Source of the DNA: Plecoglossus altivelis
Taxonomy: Eukaryota > Chordata > Actinopteri > Osmeriformes > Plecoglossidae
Length of the DNA stretch: 64,000 nt
Assembly (NCBI GenBank): GCA_036571765.1
Contig: BROE01000018.1
Span: 12,952,694 to 13,016,693, forward strand
Direction of reading: 5' to 3'
Shown here: one piece after another, positions 23,201-31,871 of the stretch
How the letters are laid out: each line of letters starts with the position of its first letter
How positions within the stretch are numbered: the stretch's first letter is position 1
The notes under the pieces: generated by a model
Told to the model about the DNA's origin: nothing
The model's database searches: none
The model's input: the letters and a program-made list of their open reading frames with translations, nothing else
Program-made: the position numbers and the translations under genes

Positions 23201-26200
23201 GTGACCTACCATTGTGGTACAAACATCGAATCACAATGACCCTAAGGCAGCACAAGGGTTAATTGACTTTGAACGTAGCATGGTTGTTGGTGTGAGATAG
23301 GCTGGGGTGAGTATGTCAGAAACTGTTGATCTACTGGGATTTTCACACACCACGTCCTAGGTTTAAAGAGAATGATTGGAAAAAGAGAAACTATCCAGAG
23401 AGCCACAGTTTTGCAGACAAAATACCTAGTTGAGGATGACTTATTCATGTTTGAACGCACAACATGTCGAACCTTACAAAAGATGGGTTACAGCAGCAGA
23501 AGACCACGCCTGGTGCCGCTCTAGTCAGCCAAAAACAAGAAGCTGAGGCTATGATTTGCACAGGCTTCCCAAAATTGGACAGTAGAAGATTTGAAAAACG
23601 TGAACATTGTTGCTGCCCTTGTCCATACATGTCCAATGACTACAGTGTACCCATCTTCTGATGGCTAATAGGATAATGTGCCATGTCACAAAGCTCAAAT
23701 CATCCCAAACTGGTTTCTTAAACATCAAGGTTCAGTGTACACCATGGCCTCCACAGTCACCAGATGCCAATCCAATGAGCACCTTTGAGATGTAGCATAA
23801 CAGGAAATGTGCGTCATGGATGTGCTACTGATAAAGTTGCAGCAACTATGTGATGCTATCATGTCAATATGGACCAAAATGTCAGAGCAATGTTTCCAAT
23901 ATATTGTTGAAAGTATGCCACAAAGAATTAAGGCAGTTCTGAAGACAAAAGGTGGTCCCATCCAGTTCTAGTAAGGTGTACCTAAAAAGTGGTCAATAAA
24001 TGTAAATCCCAAGTGTACATTTGTAGAGGATAAATGTTATTCTTTCTGTATTGATGCATATGTAGGTTTAAATATGGCTTTTCAAATGTTGTGTGCATGT
24101 TTTCCCAGTCAGCATTGTCTCTCTCTCAGAGGCGAATGTGTATGGAGCTGTCCAGACTGAAGGGACAGGAGACAGTGGAGACAGATGAGGGAGGAAACAC
24201 CAGCTCATATTTTAATCCAGCATTACAGGTATCTACAGCATGTGTAGCTCCATTGTTTATCATTTGTCAGTGCTTACTTGATATAAGTCCACATGCTTCA
24301 AGTTTCCTGTTTTCAAAAAAGCAGTTAAAATGTATTGCAAGGAAGAAAAAAAGTCCTCTGCTGATCTTGTACGTTTGACCACCAGAAAAGTGCAGAGTCG
24401 TTGGGTTTAAAGAAGGACCAATAGCTATTTATTCTTGCCAGCAAGGAGCCAATTTTCATAGCGGTAGAAAGTTGTCTGAAGTCAGAGGAACTGTCAGTGA
24501 AATATCAAAGTAAAATATCTTAACATGCTGAGTGAAGCTAAGTCAGTCTGTTCCAAGACATGCTTAATTAAGATAAAGGTCAATATGCTTGGCCTTTTTC
24601 TAGAGTAATTGGGGAGTAGTACATAATGTGTATATATATATATATACATAATATATAATATATGTATATATAATATATATATATAATATATATATACTTT
24701 ATATATATATATATATATATGTATATAAAGTATATATAATATATATATATATATATTTATTATATATACTTTTAAATGTATATAATCTATACTTCATACA
24801 TATTTATATATGTATGCACTATAAAATATGTAGTATATAATTTAACATGGGTTTACTTCAACAGTGACACAGAATAATAACAACAAAATCCAGAAAAAGT
24901 ATGTCAACATTTTTCATCTATCCATCCATTTTCTACCGCGTTATTGGGGGCTGGGTCGTGGGGGCAGCAGTCTAAGCAGGTAGACCCAGACTTCCTTCTC
25001 CACGCGCACCTCCTCCAGGTCTTCCGAAGGGATCCAGAGGCATTCCCAGGCCAAAGAGACCCTCCAGTGTGTCTTGGGTCTTACATCACGAGGGAGGCAT
25101 CTAGGAGGCATCTAGAACAGTTGCCCAAGCCACCTCTGTTGGCTCCTCTTGACATGGAGGAGCAGCGTCTCTACTTCGAGCTCCTCCCGTGTGACTGAGC
25201 TCCTTACCCTATATCTGAAGAAGTGCTCAACAACTCTGTAGAGGAAGCTCGTTTCCACCACTTTTGTCTGCGTTCTTGTCCTTTCGCTCATTACCCAGAG
25301 CTCATGACCATAGATGAGAGTAGGAACGAACGAAGATTGACTGGTAATTGATAGCTTTGCCTTGTGGCTCAGCTTCTTTGCTACAATGGTCCGATGCAGA
25401 GACCGCATGACTGCAGTCGCTGCACCGATCCGCCTGTCAATCTCACACTCCGTCCTTCCCTCACCCGTGAACAAGACCTCGAGATACTTGAACTCCTCCA
25501 CTTGAGCAAAGGACTCTCCACCCACCCAGAGGGAGCAAGCCATCTTTTTCCAGTTGAGAACCATTTGGAGGTTCTGATTCTCATTCCGGCCGCTTCACAC
25601 TCTGCTGCAAACCTGTCTGACTTACTACAGGCAATGTGAACACCCCTCCTGCTCCTGTCCCCGGATGGCCCTGAGTAAAGGGCCATCCGTAAACAGACTC
25701 CGTACTCCTCGAGAACCCTCCACAGGACACCACGAGGGACACGGTTGAATGCCTTCTCCAGATCCACAAAGCACATGTGGACTGTTTGGGCAAACTCCCA
25801 TCAACCCTTGAGCACCCAATGAAGAGTATAGAGCTGGTCCAGTGTTCCGCAAACAGGACGAAAACCACATTCTTTCCCCTGGATCCAAGGTTTGACTATC
25901 AGTTAGATTCTACTCTCCGGTACCCTGGCACAGACCTTACTGGGGAGTGTGATCCCTCTGTAGTTGGAACACACCCTCTGGTCCCCCTTCTTAAATAAGG
26001 GGACTTTCACCCCAGTCTGCCAGTCCAGAGGTACTGGCCCAAGCTACCAATGTCGCAGAGGCGTGTCAACCAAGATAGCCCCATAACATCCAGAGTCTTA
26101 AGATACTCAGGACAGATCTCAGGACGGATCTCATCCACCCCTGGGGCCTTGCCACCGAGGAGCCCACGACCACCTCAGTGACTTCCGCCTGGATAGCAGG

Positions 26201-29200
26201 ATTGAGTAGATCCTCAAAGTATTCACTGTTGTCCGGCCCATAGGCCGAGACAGACCAGTCCCGGCTTGAAGGCACAAGGACGTGACCCTTTGTTCACTGG
26301 GGTAAAATCCAACACGTGGCGGCTGAGCTGTGGGGCTATAAGCAAGCCCACGCCAGCTCACCGCCTCTCCCCGTAGGCAACGCCAGAGAAATGTAGAGTC
26401 CACCCTCTCTCAAGGGTAGTGGATCCGAAACCCAAGCTGTGCATGGAGGCAAGGCTGACTCTATCTAGTCGGTAATGCTTGACCTCCCGCACAAGCTCGG
26501 GCTCTTTCCCGTCCAGCAATGTCACATTCCATGTCCCCAGCACTAGAGACTGTGCTCATGGCCCCTGTCATCCCCTCTGTCATCCCCTGACTACCGCACA
26601 AAACGCACTGCACCGGCCCCGTATGGTCCTCCCTGCGAGTTGTGGGCCTGCGGGAAGGTGGACCCATGTTGCCTTTTTTGGCTGTTCCTGGCCGGTTTCC
26701 ATGGACTAAGATCCAGCCACCTGCGAGCACCCACTCCAGGCCTGGCTCCAGGGTGGGGCCCTGGTAACGCCACTCTGGACGATGTAGCAGACCTCAATGT
26801 TCTTGTCTTCATATGGGGTTGTCAAATGTTTATGAATTGATTTGCATTTTAATGAATTAAAACATATTTCACACCCTCTCAATCAGACTTTTGGTTCCCA
26901 GGTGCAGTTTATGAGCTGAGATTAGGAGAATGGTCTTGAAGATTGTGCTCTTAATCTGTTACCTAATATAAAAGACACCTGTCCACACAAGCAATCAATG
27001 ATTTTTACAATATCTTAACCATGGCCAAACCTACACAAGGCTGGAATGGGCTACAAAACCATTACCAAGCATCTTGGTGAGAAGGTGACGACAGTGGGTG
27101 CAATTATTTGCAAATGGAAGAAGGAAACTGCCAATTTCCCCTGGTCTGGGCATGCATGCAAGATCTCCCCTCTTGGAGTTGCAATGATTATGAGAACAAG
27201 ATATCATCCCAGAAATACACAGGAGGATCTTGTCAAGGCAGCTAGGACCATGGTCACCAAGAAAGCAATATAGCACATTTAAAGGCCTGACTTAAGTTAA
27301 CCAATGAACATCTGAATGATTCAGAGAGGGACTGCGTGAAGTGTTATGATTTGATGACACCAAAATCAAGCTCTCATGACATCAAATCAACTCGCTGTAT
27401 TGGGGCGGGGGAATGCTTCCTATACCCAAAGAACATAAGGGATTATGTTCTTTGGGTATAGTATTGGGTATAGTATTTGGGTATCTATCTCCATCAAACA
27501 TGGAGGCAGAAACATAATTCTTTACATAAAAATAATTGTGTGAATTGTTTAGTAAATAAATTCAATGCACACAGACAGAAGTCTTTGCTGTTTTTTTGAA
27601 ATTGTGATGATTTTGGCTCACATCGAACAGAAACCCACCACGAATTATCTCAACAACTTGAAAATACTGCATAAGACTAATAATGGTTAATAAACCTATG
27701 TAATTATATGTATAATTAATTAACATTTTTAGTAATATATTGGCCTTCTCAAAGGAATGCCCATTTACTTTACATGTACTCAATACTAGGTAGGGGCTCT
27801 TTTTGCTTTAATTACTGCCTCAATTTGGCATGGAATGGAGGGGATCATTTTGTGGCACTACTGAGGTAGTATGGAAGCCCAGAATTGGTATTATTTTGGT
27901 ATCTTGTTTCTTATTCATCTATGGAGTTCAGGTCTGATAGGTTTGTTGACCAGTCAAGCACACCAACACCATAGTTATTTAACCAACCTTTGATGCTTTT
28001 GGCTGTGGGGGCAGGTTCCAAAACCTACTGGAAAATGAAATCAGAATCTTCAAAAAGCTGGTCAGCAGAAGGAAGCATGAAGTGCTCCAAAATGTCATGT
28101 TAAATGGGTGCAGTGATTTACACAATGGACCAACACCAGCAGATGACATTGCACACCAGATCATCAGAGACTGTGGAAACTTAGCACTGGATTTCAAGCA
28201 ACTTGGGCTATGAGTGTCTCCACCCTTCCTCCAGACACTAGGACCTTGGTTTCCAAATGAAATACTAAACTTGCTGTCATCTGAAAAGGGGACTTTGGAC
28301 CACTAGGCAACAGTCCAGTTCTTCTTCTCCTTAGCTCATATAAGACGCCTCTTATGTTTTGCAGTTCAAGAGTTGCTTAACAAGAGGGACACGGCAACCA
28401 GGGCCAGAGTGGAGCCACCTTTCAGTTTGGCAGTTTTAGGCACAAGACCAACCTTTTTCCATATTGGTGGAAAAAGCAACACATAAGCTCTTGCTATACA
28501 GTTTTTTTTTATTAATACCATAGTTCAACAAAGAATGTAAATGTTAAAAAAGAATTTAATTAAGCTGAGAAGTAAACAAAAATATTCCACTTCTTCACAA
28601 GGACAGTTCAATAAATTAACAAAAGTGGAAAGAAAGATTAGAGGTCATTTTACTGCATGCACAGATCAAGCTTGCCTTTTGCTGGCAATATTTGAATAAT
28701 AATAATAATAATATAAGTCTATGAATCGCTCCATAGTTTCTGATACATATAATTACGTTGCTAATGCTAACCATAAGGCATACGTCCCTCTTTAACAGTT
28801 GTCACTTTTGATGTTTTTACTCTTTAAAACTAATTGGGCACATTTCAATTCAATTTATTTTTGTAACGCCCATAATCACAACAGTTGCCTCGAAGGGCGA
28901 CAAGGATTCCATCATTGGTCAATAAACAGAAAACCACATTATAAAAATGTACATATGATTTTAGCAAATGGATGACTGTCCCGGAATATCCCCTGTCCTT
29001 AGACCCTCCTTCTCGGCAAGGAAAAACTACAAAAAAACCCTGTGGGAAAAAGTAGAAACCTCGGGGAGAACCACAGTGAAGGAGAGATCCTGCTCCCACG
29101 GACGGACAGGCTGTAGATGTTCCAGGACTGGTGTGCATCCATAATGCGATGGACTGTAAAGAAAGAACCCCTCAGGTGAAAGGAAGGGTTCATCTAGATC

Positions 29201-31871
29201 ATCAGGTGCGAGGAGAGTTCGGCTATTCAGCGAAGTTGGTCTGAGGAAAGCAGTTCGTCTGTTGTACGAAGTACCTCCGACAGTTGAGGAGCACCCGGGT
29301 CCACAGATCAAGTCGCTAGGCGACTTTTAGCAGCTTTTAGCAGCTTTTAGCAGCATCTTCCTTAGCAGCATCTTCCTCCAATGCCTTTCTTTTTTCAACC
29401 TGTCTTTTTCAGTCCCTCTTCATTTTATCCATCTTCCCTGAGGTGTATTGTTACAGCCCAGTTATCGGTTCCCAACCAACTTAATTTTGCAGGGGAGAAC
29501 TCCTTTACATGGTATGTCAGAATGGGTAACGTGTGTAGCCTACTTTAGGAGAAGATAGATTAACGTGACAAGTCACTCCCCCAAAAATCCTCGACCGGCC
29601 CCAAAGTGAAGCGGCCTACCGACAACTATTCCGATTACCCGGCCCTGACGACAACTGTAGCCAAGTTCCCTGACACATCTCTGTGTGGTGGTTGTTGATG
29701 CCTTGACCCAGCCTCAGTCCCATTCCTTGTGAAATTCACTCGGATTCCTAAATCAATTATGCTTGACTGTCCTCATAGGGCTGCAGTGCTCAAATTGATC
29801 CTTTTTTTTAGGTTGTTACTGTTGTCTCTGACAGTGTAAATAAACCTAGCATTAAAATGATAGACGGATCATCTCTTTGTTAGTGGGCAAAATCAGCAGG
29901 GGATCCTACACAATTGTCACTTTATTTTGTTTTGATAAATACATGATTTGTCTCTTCAGGGGGCACACTCTGAGGAACGTCTGCGCATTGAGATTGTAAA
30001 CCTAAAAGAGCTGCTAGACACAAGGGCAGAGGAGAGTGGTTGGTTCTCATCTTTCCTTAACCTTCTCAGTTCTCCATTTTGATAGCCTGTACTTTATCAT
30101 CCTTAGTGTTGATTGTCTTCTCACTTTCTCTCCTCACTGCTATTTCTTCAATAGAGGTTTTAGAAGGTGAGTTTTTGTTTTATTTTCGGATTTCTGAAAT
30201 GAAAATCAGTTTATATTTTGAAATACATTGATAAGCCTCTTTCGGAACCTTGTAAGAAATGTCCCCCAAAGAACTGCTGCTTCTGCATTTACTGCTCAAC
30301 GATCTGTTAAACTAACTGGGGATTTAACACTTTACTTTTTAGGTTAGCTTAATCTTTGTTTGATTGTGTGGGGTTTGAGGTGCTTTTTATATAAAAAGGT
30401 AAAATTTGAGTACCCACTGAAAGGTTGCCTCAGGATTGGCCCTCACGTTCCGATATTTGAACCCTTCAGTGCAGCTGTCCAGCCTGAAGACAGAGACAGA
30501 GCACATCCAGTACGAGAAGGAAAGGCTACAAGTGGAACTTCAGGGCTGCCGCACAGAGCTGCAGGGCCTCCAAGTGGCGCTTTCACACCTGCAGGGAGAC
30601 TGCAAAGCCCTCAGCAATGACAAGGTAGCACTAAACAGCTATCGGGCTAAAACACCTATGCTTTAGCTGTTGTCTGAGATCCCGCTAAGGGAATTTTTTG
30701 TGTTGTAGAGAAACAAACTGTAGTGGTACTTTTAAAATATCATGGTTCATGGTGCCTGCATTTCTTAACTGTGGAATTTTCCGTGCCTTGGAGTGATTGA
30801 AGAGTGTTTTCTTTCTTTACCTTCTCTCTTTCAACATCACTTTCACCTTTTTTATTCTCTCTATACTTCTTTAGCTTTTCACCTTCTTTTATCTCTCTAC
30901 CTCTCTATCTCTCTTGTTGCAGCCCAACACACCTCATTCCAAAACTTTTTGTTTGCTCACCCTTAGGCATCCATGCACCAACAGTGTCTTGAGCTGCGTA
31001 GTCAGATCATCAGCCTCCGCACACAGGTGGACACCAGCCAGACGGTGCAGAGGGACTTTGTTCAACTCTCACAGTCACTACAGGTGCCCCTTTCCTGCTA
31101 AATGTTGATACATTAAGAGACCTGCAGCCTAATTTAGCATAACTGAAACTACACCCATGAAAATAGCTGGTTATCTTATTCATTTGCAGTTCTACTGCTC
31201 AGTGTGTGTATTTGATACTCGTGTGTCTAAACACACACACCTCCACCTGTGTGGCAGGTGACTCAAAAAACTGTGACGGATTGGAGGAAAACCATTCCAC
31301 TGCATCACATTATTTCATTCTAGTTTGCTACTTATCTTAGTTTATGTTCAAGTTACAGTGCATCCGGAAAATATTCACAGTGCTTCACTTTTTTTTTTTA
31401 AACTTCAGGAGGACTCAAAATGTATTGAATTCACATTTTCTCCTCATACGTGTCCACACAATCCCCCATAGGAATACTTGAAACAGGTTTTGGGGTCATT
31501 TTTTCAGGGTATTTGAGTACATATGTATTCAGCTTTTGCCATGACACTGTTTCTATACCTTGATTGGAGTCCATCTGTGCTTACATGATTTGGAAAGGCA
31601 CACACGTCTATATAACAGTCCCTCCAGAAAAACACAGATTTTTTTGTGATTGTTGCGGGCAAAAATGTGGGTTAGCATTGTGTGATTTGTCTCATACTTA
31701 AACAAAAATGTCAAGTAAGAAGTGTATTTTCTTGTTTATTTTGTTCTTTTTCCCAATCTTTTGCAGGTTAAGCTGGAGTTAATTCGACAGGCAGAAACTC
31801 TGGACCAAGTCAGGCAGATATTGGGAGAGGGTCTCTCTGAGGATGTAGTTTCACCTACAGATGCTATGTGA
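17475..31871 (+). CDS. rabep2: rabaptin, RAB GTPase binding effector protein 2 (12 coding exons)
   Basis: Rabaptin-2 is a cytosolic coiled-coil adaptor that binds Rab GTPases (Rab5/Rab4 type) and promotes early endosome fusion and recycling. Coding exons: 17475-17517, 19452-19613, 19698-19783, 20516-20884, 22678-22773, 22871-22969, 24109-24228, 29960-30038, 30155-30166, 30470-30624, 30967-31083, 31767-31871. The lengths sum to 1443 nt (480 codons plus stop) and all phases agree. Hallmarks are QRQCDQEIQSLQEAL (exon 2), DDTASLVSTGTLVPEAIYLP (exon 4), SEERLRIEIVNLKELL (exon 8), TVQRDFVQLSQSLQ (exon 11) and LIRQAETLDQVRQILGE (exon 12). Nearly the whole protein is charged heptad coiled coil. Human RABEP2 is about 569 residues by memory, so this copy is about 90 shorter. 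Start choice and the exon 8 donor are the least certain parts. The gene is convergent with atp2a1. Confidence 0.92.
18202..18406. mobile_element. hAT-type MITE in rabep2 intron 1
   Basis: Starts CAGTGGTTCTTAACCTGGG and ends GGTTAAGAACCACTG, perfect terminal inverted repeats. It is flanked by an exact 8-bp duplication GTTTAATG (18194-18201 and 18407-18414). The 205-bp body has no transposase. The exact duplication suggests a fairly recent insertion. Confidence 0.9.
19452..19613 (+). CDS. rabep2: rabep2 exon 2 (residues ~15-68)
   Basis: Acceptor TTTTCAG, donor GAG|GTATGT, phase 1 at both ends. It encodes the N-terminal coiled coil with QRQCDQEIQSLQEAL, the best conserved stretch of the rabaptin amino-terminal half. 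Confidence 0.9.
19698..19783 (+). CDS. rabep2: rabep2 exon 3 (residues ~69-97)
   Basis: Acceptor TTATTAG, donor AAG|GTGTGT. It continues the same coiled coil (ETVSQYEARISTLQSERAQW). Human RABEP2 carries roughly 70 more coiled-coil residues after this point before the Ser-rich linker. They are absent here, and the next intron contains only AT/CA repeats and a palindrome. Confidence 0.9.
19815..19945. repeat. (TA)n-rich tract
   Basis: Long interrupted TA microsatellite in rabep2 intron 3, able to self-pair. It is directly followed by the palindrome at 19978. Confidence 0.8.
19978..20338. repeat. large near-perfect palindrome, 133-bp arms, microsatellite core
   Basis: Left arm 19978-20110 is the exact reverse complement of right arm 20206-20338 at every position I checked. 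The axis is near 20158 with no indels. The 95-bp centre is (GT)n-(TA)n-(CA)n and is itself largely self-complementary. The arms are copies of the 3' transposase-coding end of a Tc1-like element. The right copy continues on to its terminal repeat at about 20408, while the left copy stops at 19978. It lies in rabep2 intron 3. Both strands therefore encode the same chance open frame. Confidence 0.88.
20206..20408 (+). mobile_element. 3' end of a Tc1-like element (right half of the palindrome)
   Basis: Reads as the C-terminal transposase region (TTTGGGATGTGGTGGAATTGG and on) through GTTGAATCAATGCCACG to AGTATTAGTATGG and the terminus CCTAATAATCCTTTAGGTG. A relative of another Tc1 subfamily occurs at 23018-24003. 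Confidence 0.75.
20516..20884 (+). CDS. rabep2: rabep2 exon 4 (residues ~98-220)
   Basis: The largest exon, phase 0 at both ends (acceptor TTAACAG, donor CAG|GTAAAT). It is a Ser/Pro/Glu-rich linker followed by the rabaptin signature DDTASLVSTGTLVPEAIYLP and then PPPGHRLVTHSDWDALNTQ, matching the corresponding human segment closely. Confidence 0.93.
21621..21838 (-). mobile_element. Tc1/mariner transposase fragment in rabep2 intron 4
   Basis: On the minus strand it reads as the catalytic-domain region of the CTACAACCCC-type element (GTMNAERY, then QQDNAKPHTATITTAWLR), with one stop. No terminal repeats remain. Confidence 0.65.
21839..22160. repeat. unclassified repeat with two related units
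   Basis: Two similar stretches, TCTCAGCAGATCTTTGCC, then ACACCAAACTTGGTATATGG, and CTTAGCAAATCTTTGATG, then ACACCAAACTTGTCATGTGG, lie about 220 bp apart. This suggests an old interspersed or tandem repeat. Confidence 0.4.
22678..22773 (+). CDS. rabep2: rabep2 exon 5 (residues ~221-252)
   Basis: Phase 0 coiled-coil exon (VVEQQGEMSRLREETEQLEK), acceptor CAACAG, donor AAG|GTGAAA. Confidence 0.88.
22871..22969 (+). CDS. rabep2: rabep2 exon 6 (residues ~253-285)
   Basis: Phase 0 coiled-coil exon (VLQFQVQTSEGLLLELQKSF), acceptor TTTTGCAG just after a short (GT)n run, donor CTG|GTGAGT. It corresponds to the human segment with QVQNSEQLLRTLQ. Confidence 0.9.
23018..24003 (+). mobile_element. internally deleted Tc1-like element in rabep2 intron 6
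   Basis: The left end contains CAGCCACTTTATTAGGTATACC, the right end AAGGTGTACCTAAAAAGTGG. Between them is a decayed transposase: the DNA-binding part (TTTGAACGTAGCATGGTTG, then CTGTTGATCTACTGGG) and the C-terminal part (GATGCTATCATGTCAATATGG). About half the transposase length is missing. A MITE is nested at 23177-23258. Confidence 0.82.
23177..23258. mobile_element. 82-bp TTAA-flanked MITE nested in Tc1
   Basis: Ends CCCTAGTGCTGC and GCAGCACAAGGG are inverted repeats flanked on both sides by TTAA (23173-23176 and 23259-23262), the target of piggyBac-type transposons. Removing it and one TTAA restores the continuous Tc1 sequence, which proves it is a secondary insertion. Confidence 0.85.
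24109..24228 (+). CDS. rabep2: rabep2 exon 7 (residues ~286-325)
   Basis: Phase 0, acceptor TTTCCCAG, donor CAG|GTATCT. A coiled coil with SQRRMCMELSRLKGQE is followed by an acidic/Ser linker (TDEGGNTSS). It is upstream of the 5.7-kb transposon-filled intron. Confidence 0.88.
24625..24845. repeat. (TA)n tract expanded in a Tc1 end
   Basis: More than 200 bp of interrupted TA repeats in rabep2 intron 7. It directly abuts the left-end sequence of a Tc1 copy (GTTTACTTCAACAGTGACAC). Confidence 0.8.
24846..24910 (+). mobile_element. left-end piece of a split Tc1-like element
   Basis: GTTTACTTCAACAGTGACACAGAATAATAACAAC and the following 25 bp belong to the long terminal repeat of the Tc1 copy that resumes at 26824. 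A LINE inserted between the two parts. Confidence 0.68.
24911..26823 (-). mobile_element. RTE/Rex3-like LINE inserted in a Tc1 element
   Basis: Minus-strand non-LTR retrotransposon ending in ATGGATGGATAGATG at its 3' side (24911-24935). The 5' region is near 26800 (TGGCGTTACCAGGGCCCC). Endonuclease start is near 26540 (LGTWNVTLLDGKEPELV), reverse transcriptase near 25776 (MCFVDLEKAFNRVPRGVLW), and the C-terminal region at 25564-25112 (EIDRRIGAA, then YGHELWVM, then VTREELEVETLLLH). Frames are broken, and at 1.9 kb it is shorter than the usual ~3 kb, so it is inactive. A TGTCAA-like word borders both sides. Confidence 0.82.
26824..27545 (+). pseudogene. Tc1-like transposase remnant (main body of the split element)
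   Basis: Starts with terminal-repeat sequence (TTGATTTGCATTTTAATGA), then the 5' leader (TATAAAAGACACCTGTCCACA). The decayed transposase follows: TQGWNGLQ, then GEKVTTVGAIICKWKKE near 27075-27130, then AMIMRT. The region around LNDSERDWV near 27310 follows a deletion. Frameshifts and stops are frequent. The 3' terminus of what looks like the same element reappears at 29811-29915. Confidence 0.75.
27556..28425 (-). pseudogene. second Tc1-like element, minus strand
   Basis: The sequence from AAGTCTTTGCTGTTTTTTTG through TTTAATTACTGCCTCAATTTGG to CTTTGGACCACTAGGCAAC is the reverse strand of a distinct fish Tc1 subfamily. On the minus strand it encodes decayed transposase (SAGVGPLCKS and neighbours). 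It breaks off near 28425, and a further piece of the same family (CATCTCTGTGTGGTGG and on) lies at 29675-29800. Confidence 0.72.
28848..29322 (-). mobile_element. L2-type LINE 3' end inserted in a Tc1 copy
   Basis: Reverse complement of the 3' untranslated tail seen at about 37230-37690 in atp2a1 (TTCTCGGCAAGGAAAAACTA, then GTTGCCTCGAAGGGC). It ends at AATTCAATTTATTTTTG, the usual L2 tail. It has no coding part. Confidence 0.75.
29675..29915. mobile_element. outer remnants of the two Tc1 elements
   Basis: 29675-29800 continues the minus-strand Tc1 interrupted at about 28425. 29811-29915 (GTTGTTACTGTTGTCTCTGA, then AAATCAGCAGGGGATC) is the 3' terminal repeat matching the plus-strand Tc1 that started at about 24846. 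This supports one old Tc1 copy progressively split by later insertions. Confidence 0.62.
29960..30038 (+). CDS. rabep2: rabep2 exon 8 (residues ~326-351)
   Basis: Acceptor TCTTCAG, then GAHSEERLRIEIVNLKELLDTRAEE, the strongly conserved rabaptin RLRIEI segment. Two weak donors are possible, after 30035 or after 30038. The latter gives SEVLE across the junction, closest to human TEVLE, and is used here. Human has about 18 extra residues at this junction that I do not find. Confidence 0.8.
30155..30166 (+). CDS. rabep2: rabep2 exon 9, 12-nt microexon (residues ~352-355)
   Basis: Acceptor TTCAATAG with a good pyrimidine tract, 12 nt, then donor GAAG|GTGAGT. It supplies EVLE, which fits between RAEE(S) of exon 8 and VQLSSLKTE of exon 10 and matches human EVLEA-LCSLRTE. 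The phase is preserved. Without it the reading frame is kept but the heptad shifts by four residues. Confidence 0.72.
30470..30624 (+). CDS. rabep2: rabep2 exon 10 (residues ~356-407)
   Basis: Acceptor CCCTTCAG, donor AAG|GTAGCA, phase 1 in and 0 out. Long coiled coil (SLKTETEHIQYEKERLQVEL, then LSHLQGDCKALSND) in the C-terminal Rab-binding half. Confidence 0.9.
30967..31083 (+). CDS. rabep2: rabep2 exon 11 (residues ~408-446)
   Basis: Acceptor CCCTTAG, donor CAG|GTGCCC, phase 0. It contains TVQRDFVQLSQSLQ, nearly identical to the human segment of the C-terminal Rab5-binding coiled coil. Confidence 0.93.
31354..31618 (+). mobile_element. 5' end of a Tc1-like transposon in rabep2 intron 11
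   Basis: TACAGTGCATCCGGAAAATATTCACAG is the start of a well-known fish Tc1 terminal repeat. The leader TTGATTGGAGTCCATCTGTG, then ACATGATTTGGAAAGGCAC follows. It is cut before the transposase, and another repeat (CCCTCCAGAAAAACAC and on, 31619-31690) follows. Confidence 0.72.
31767..31871 (+). CDS. rabep2: rabep2 exon 12, terminal coding exon (residues ~447-480)
   Basis: Acceptor TTTTGCAG, then VKLELIRQAETLDQVRQILGE and a short acidic tail ending in ...SPTDAM and TGA at 31869-31871. This corresponds to the human C-terminus with RIRQAETLEQVRSI. Confidence 0.93.
   Translation, partial: VKLELIRQAETLDQVRQILGEGLSEDVVSPTDAM

Noticed and set aside
26461..26840. Several GC-rich 60-90-codon frames on both strands
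   Set aside because: They lie in the 5' region of the minus-strand LINE and are not independent genes.
28845..29311. Three overlapping ~64-97-codon minus-strand frames
   Set aside because: They come from the untranslated tail of an L2 LINE, the same sequence that gives a chance frame at 37352-37624.
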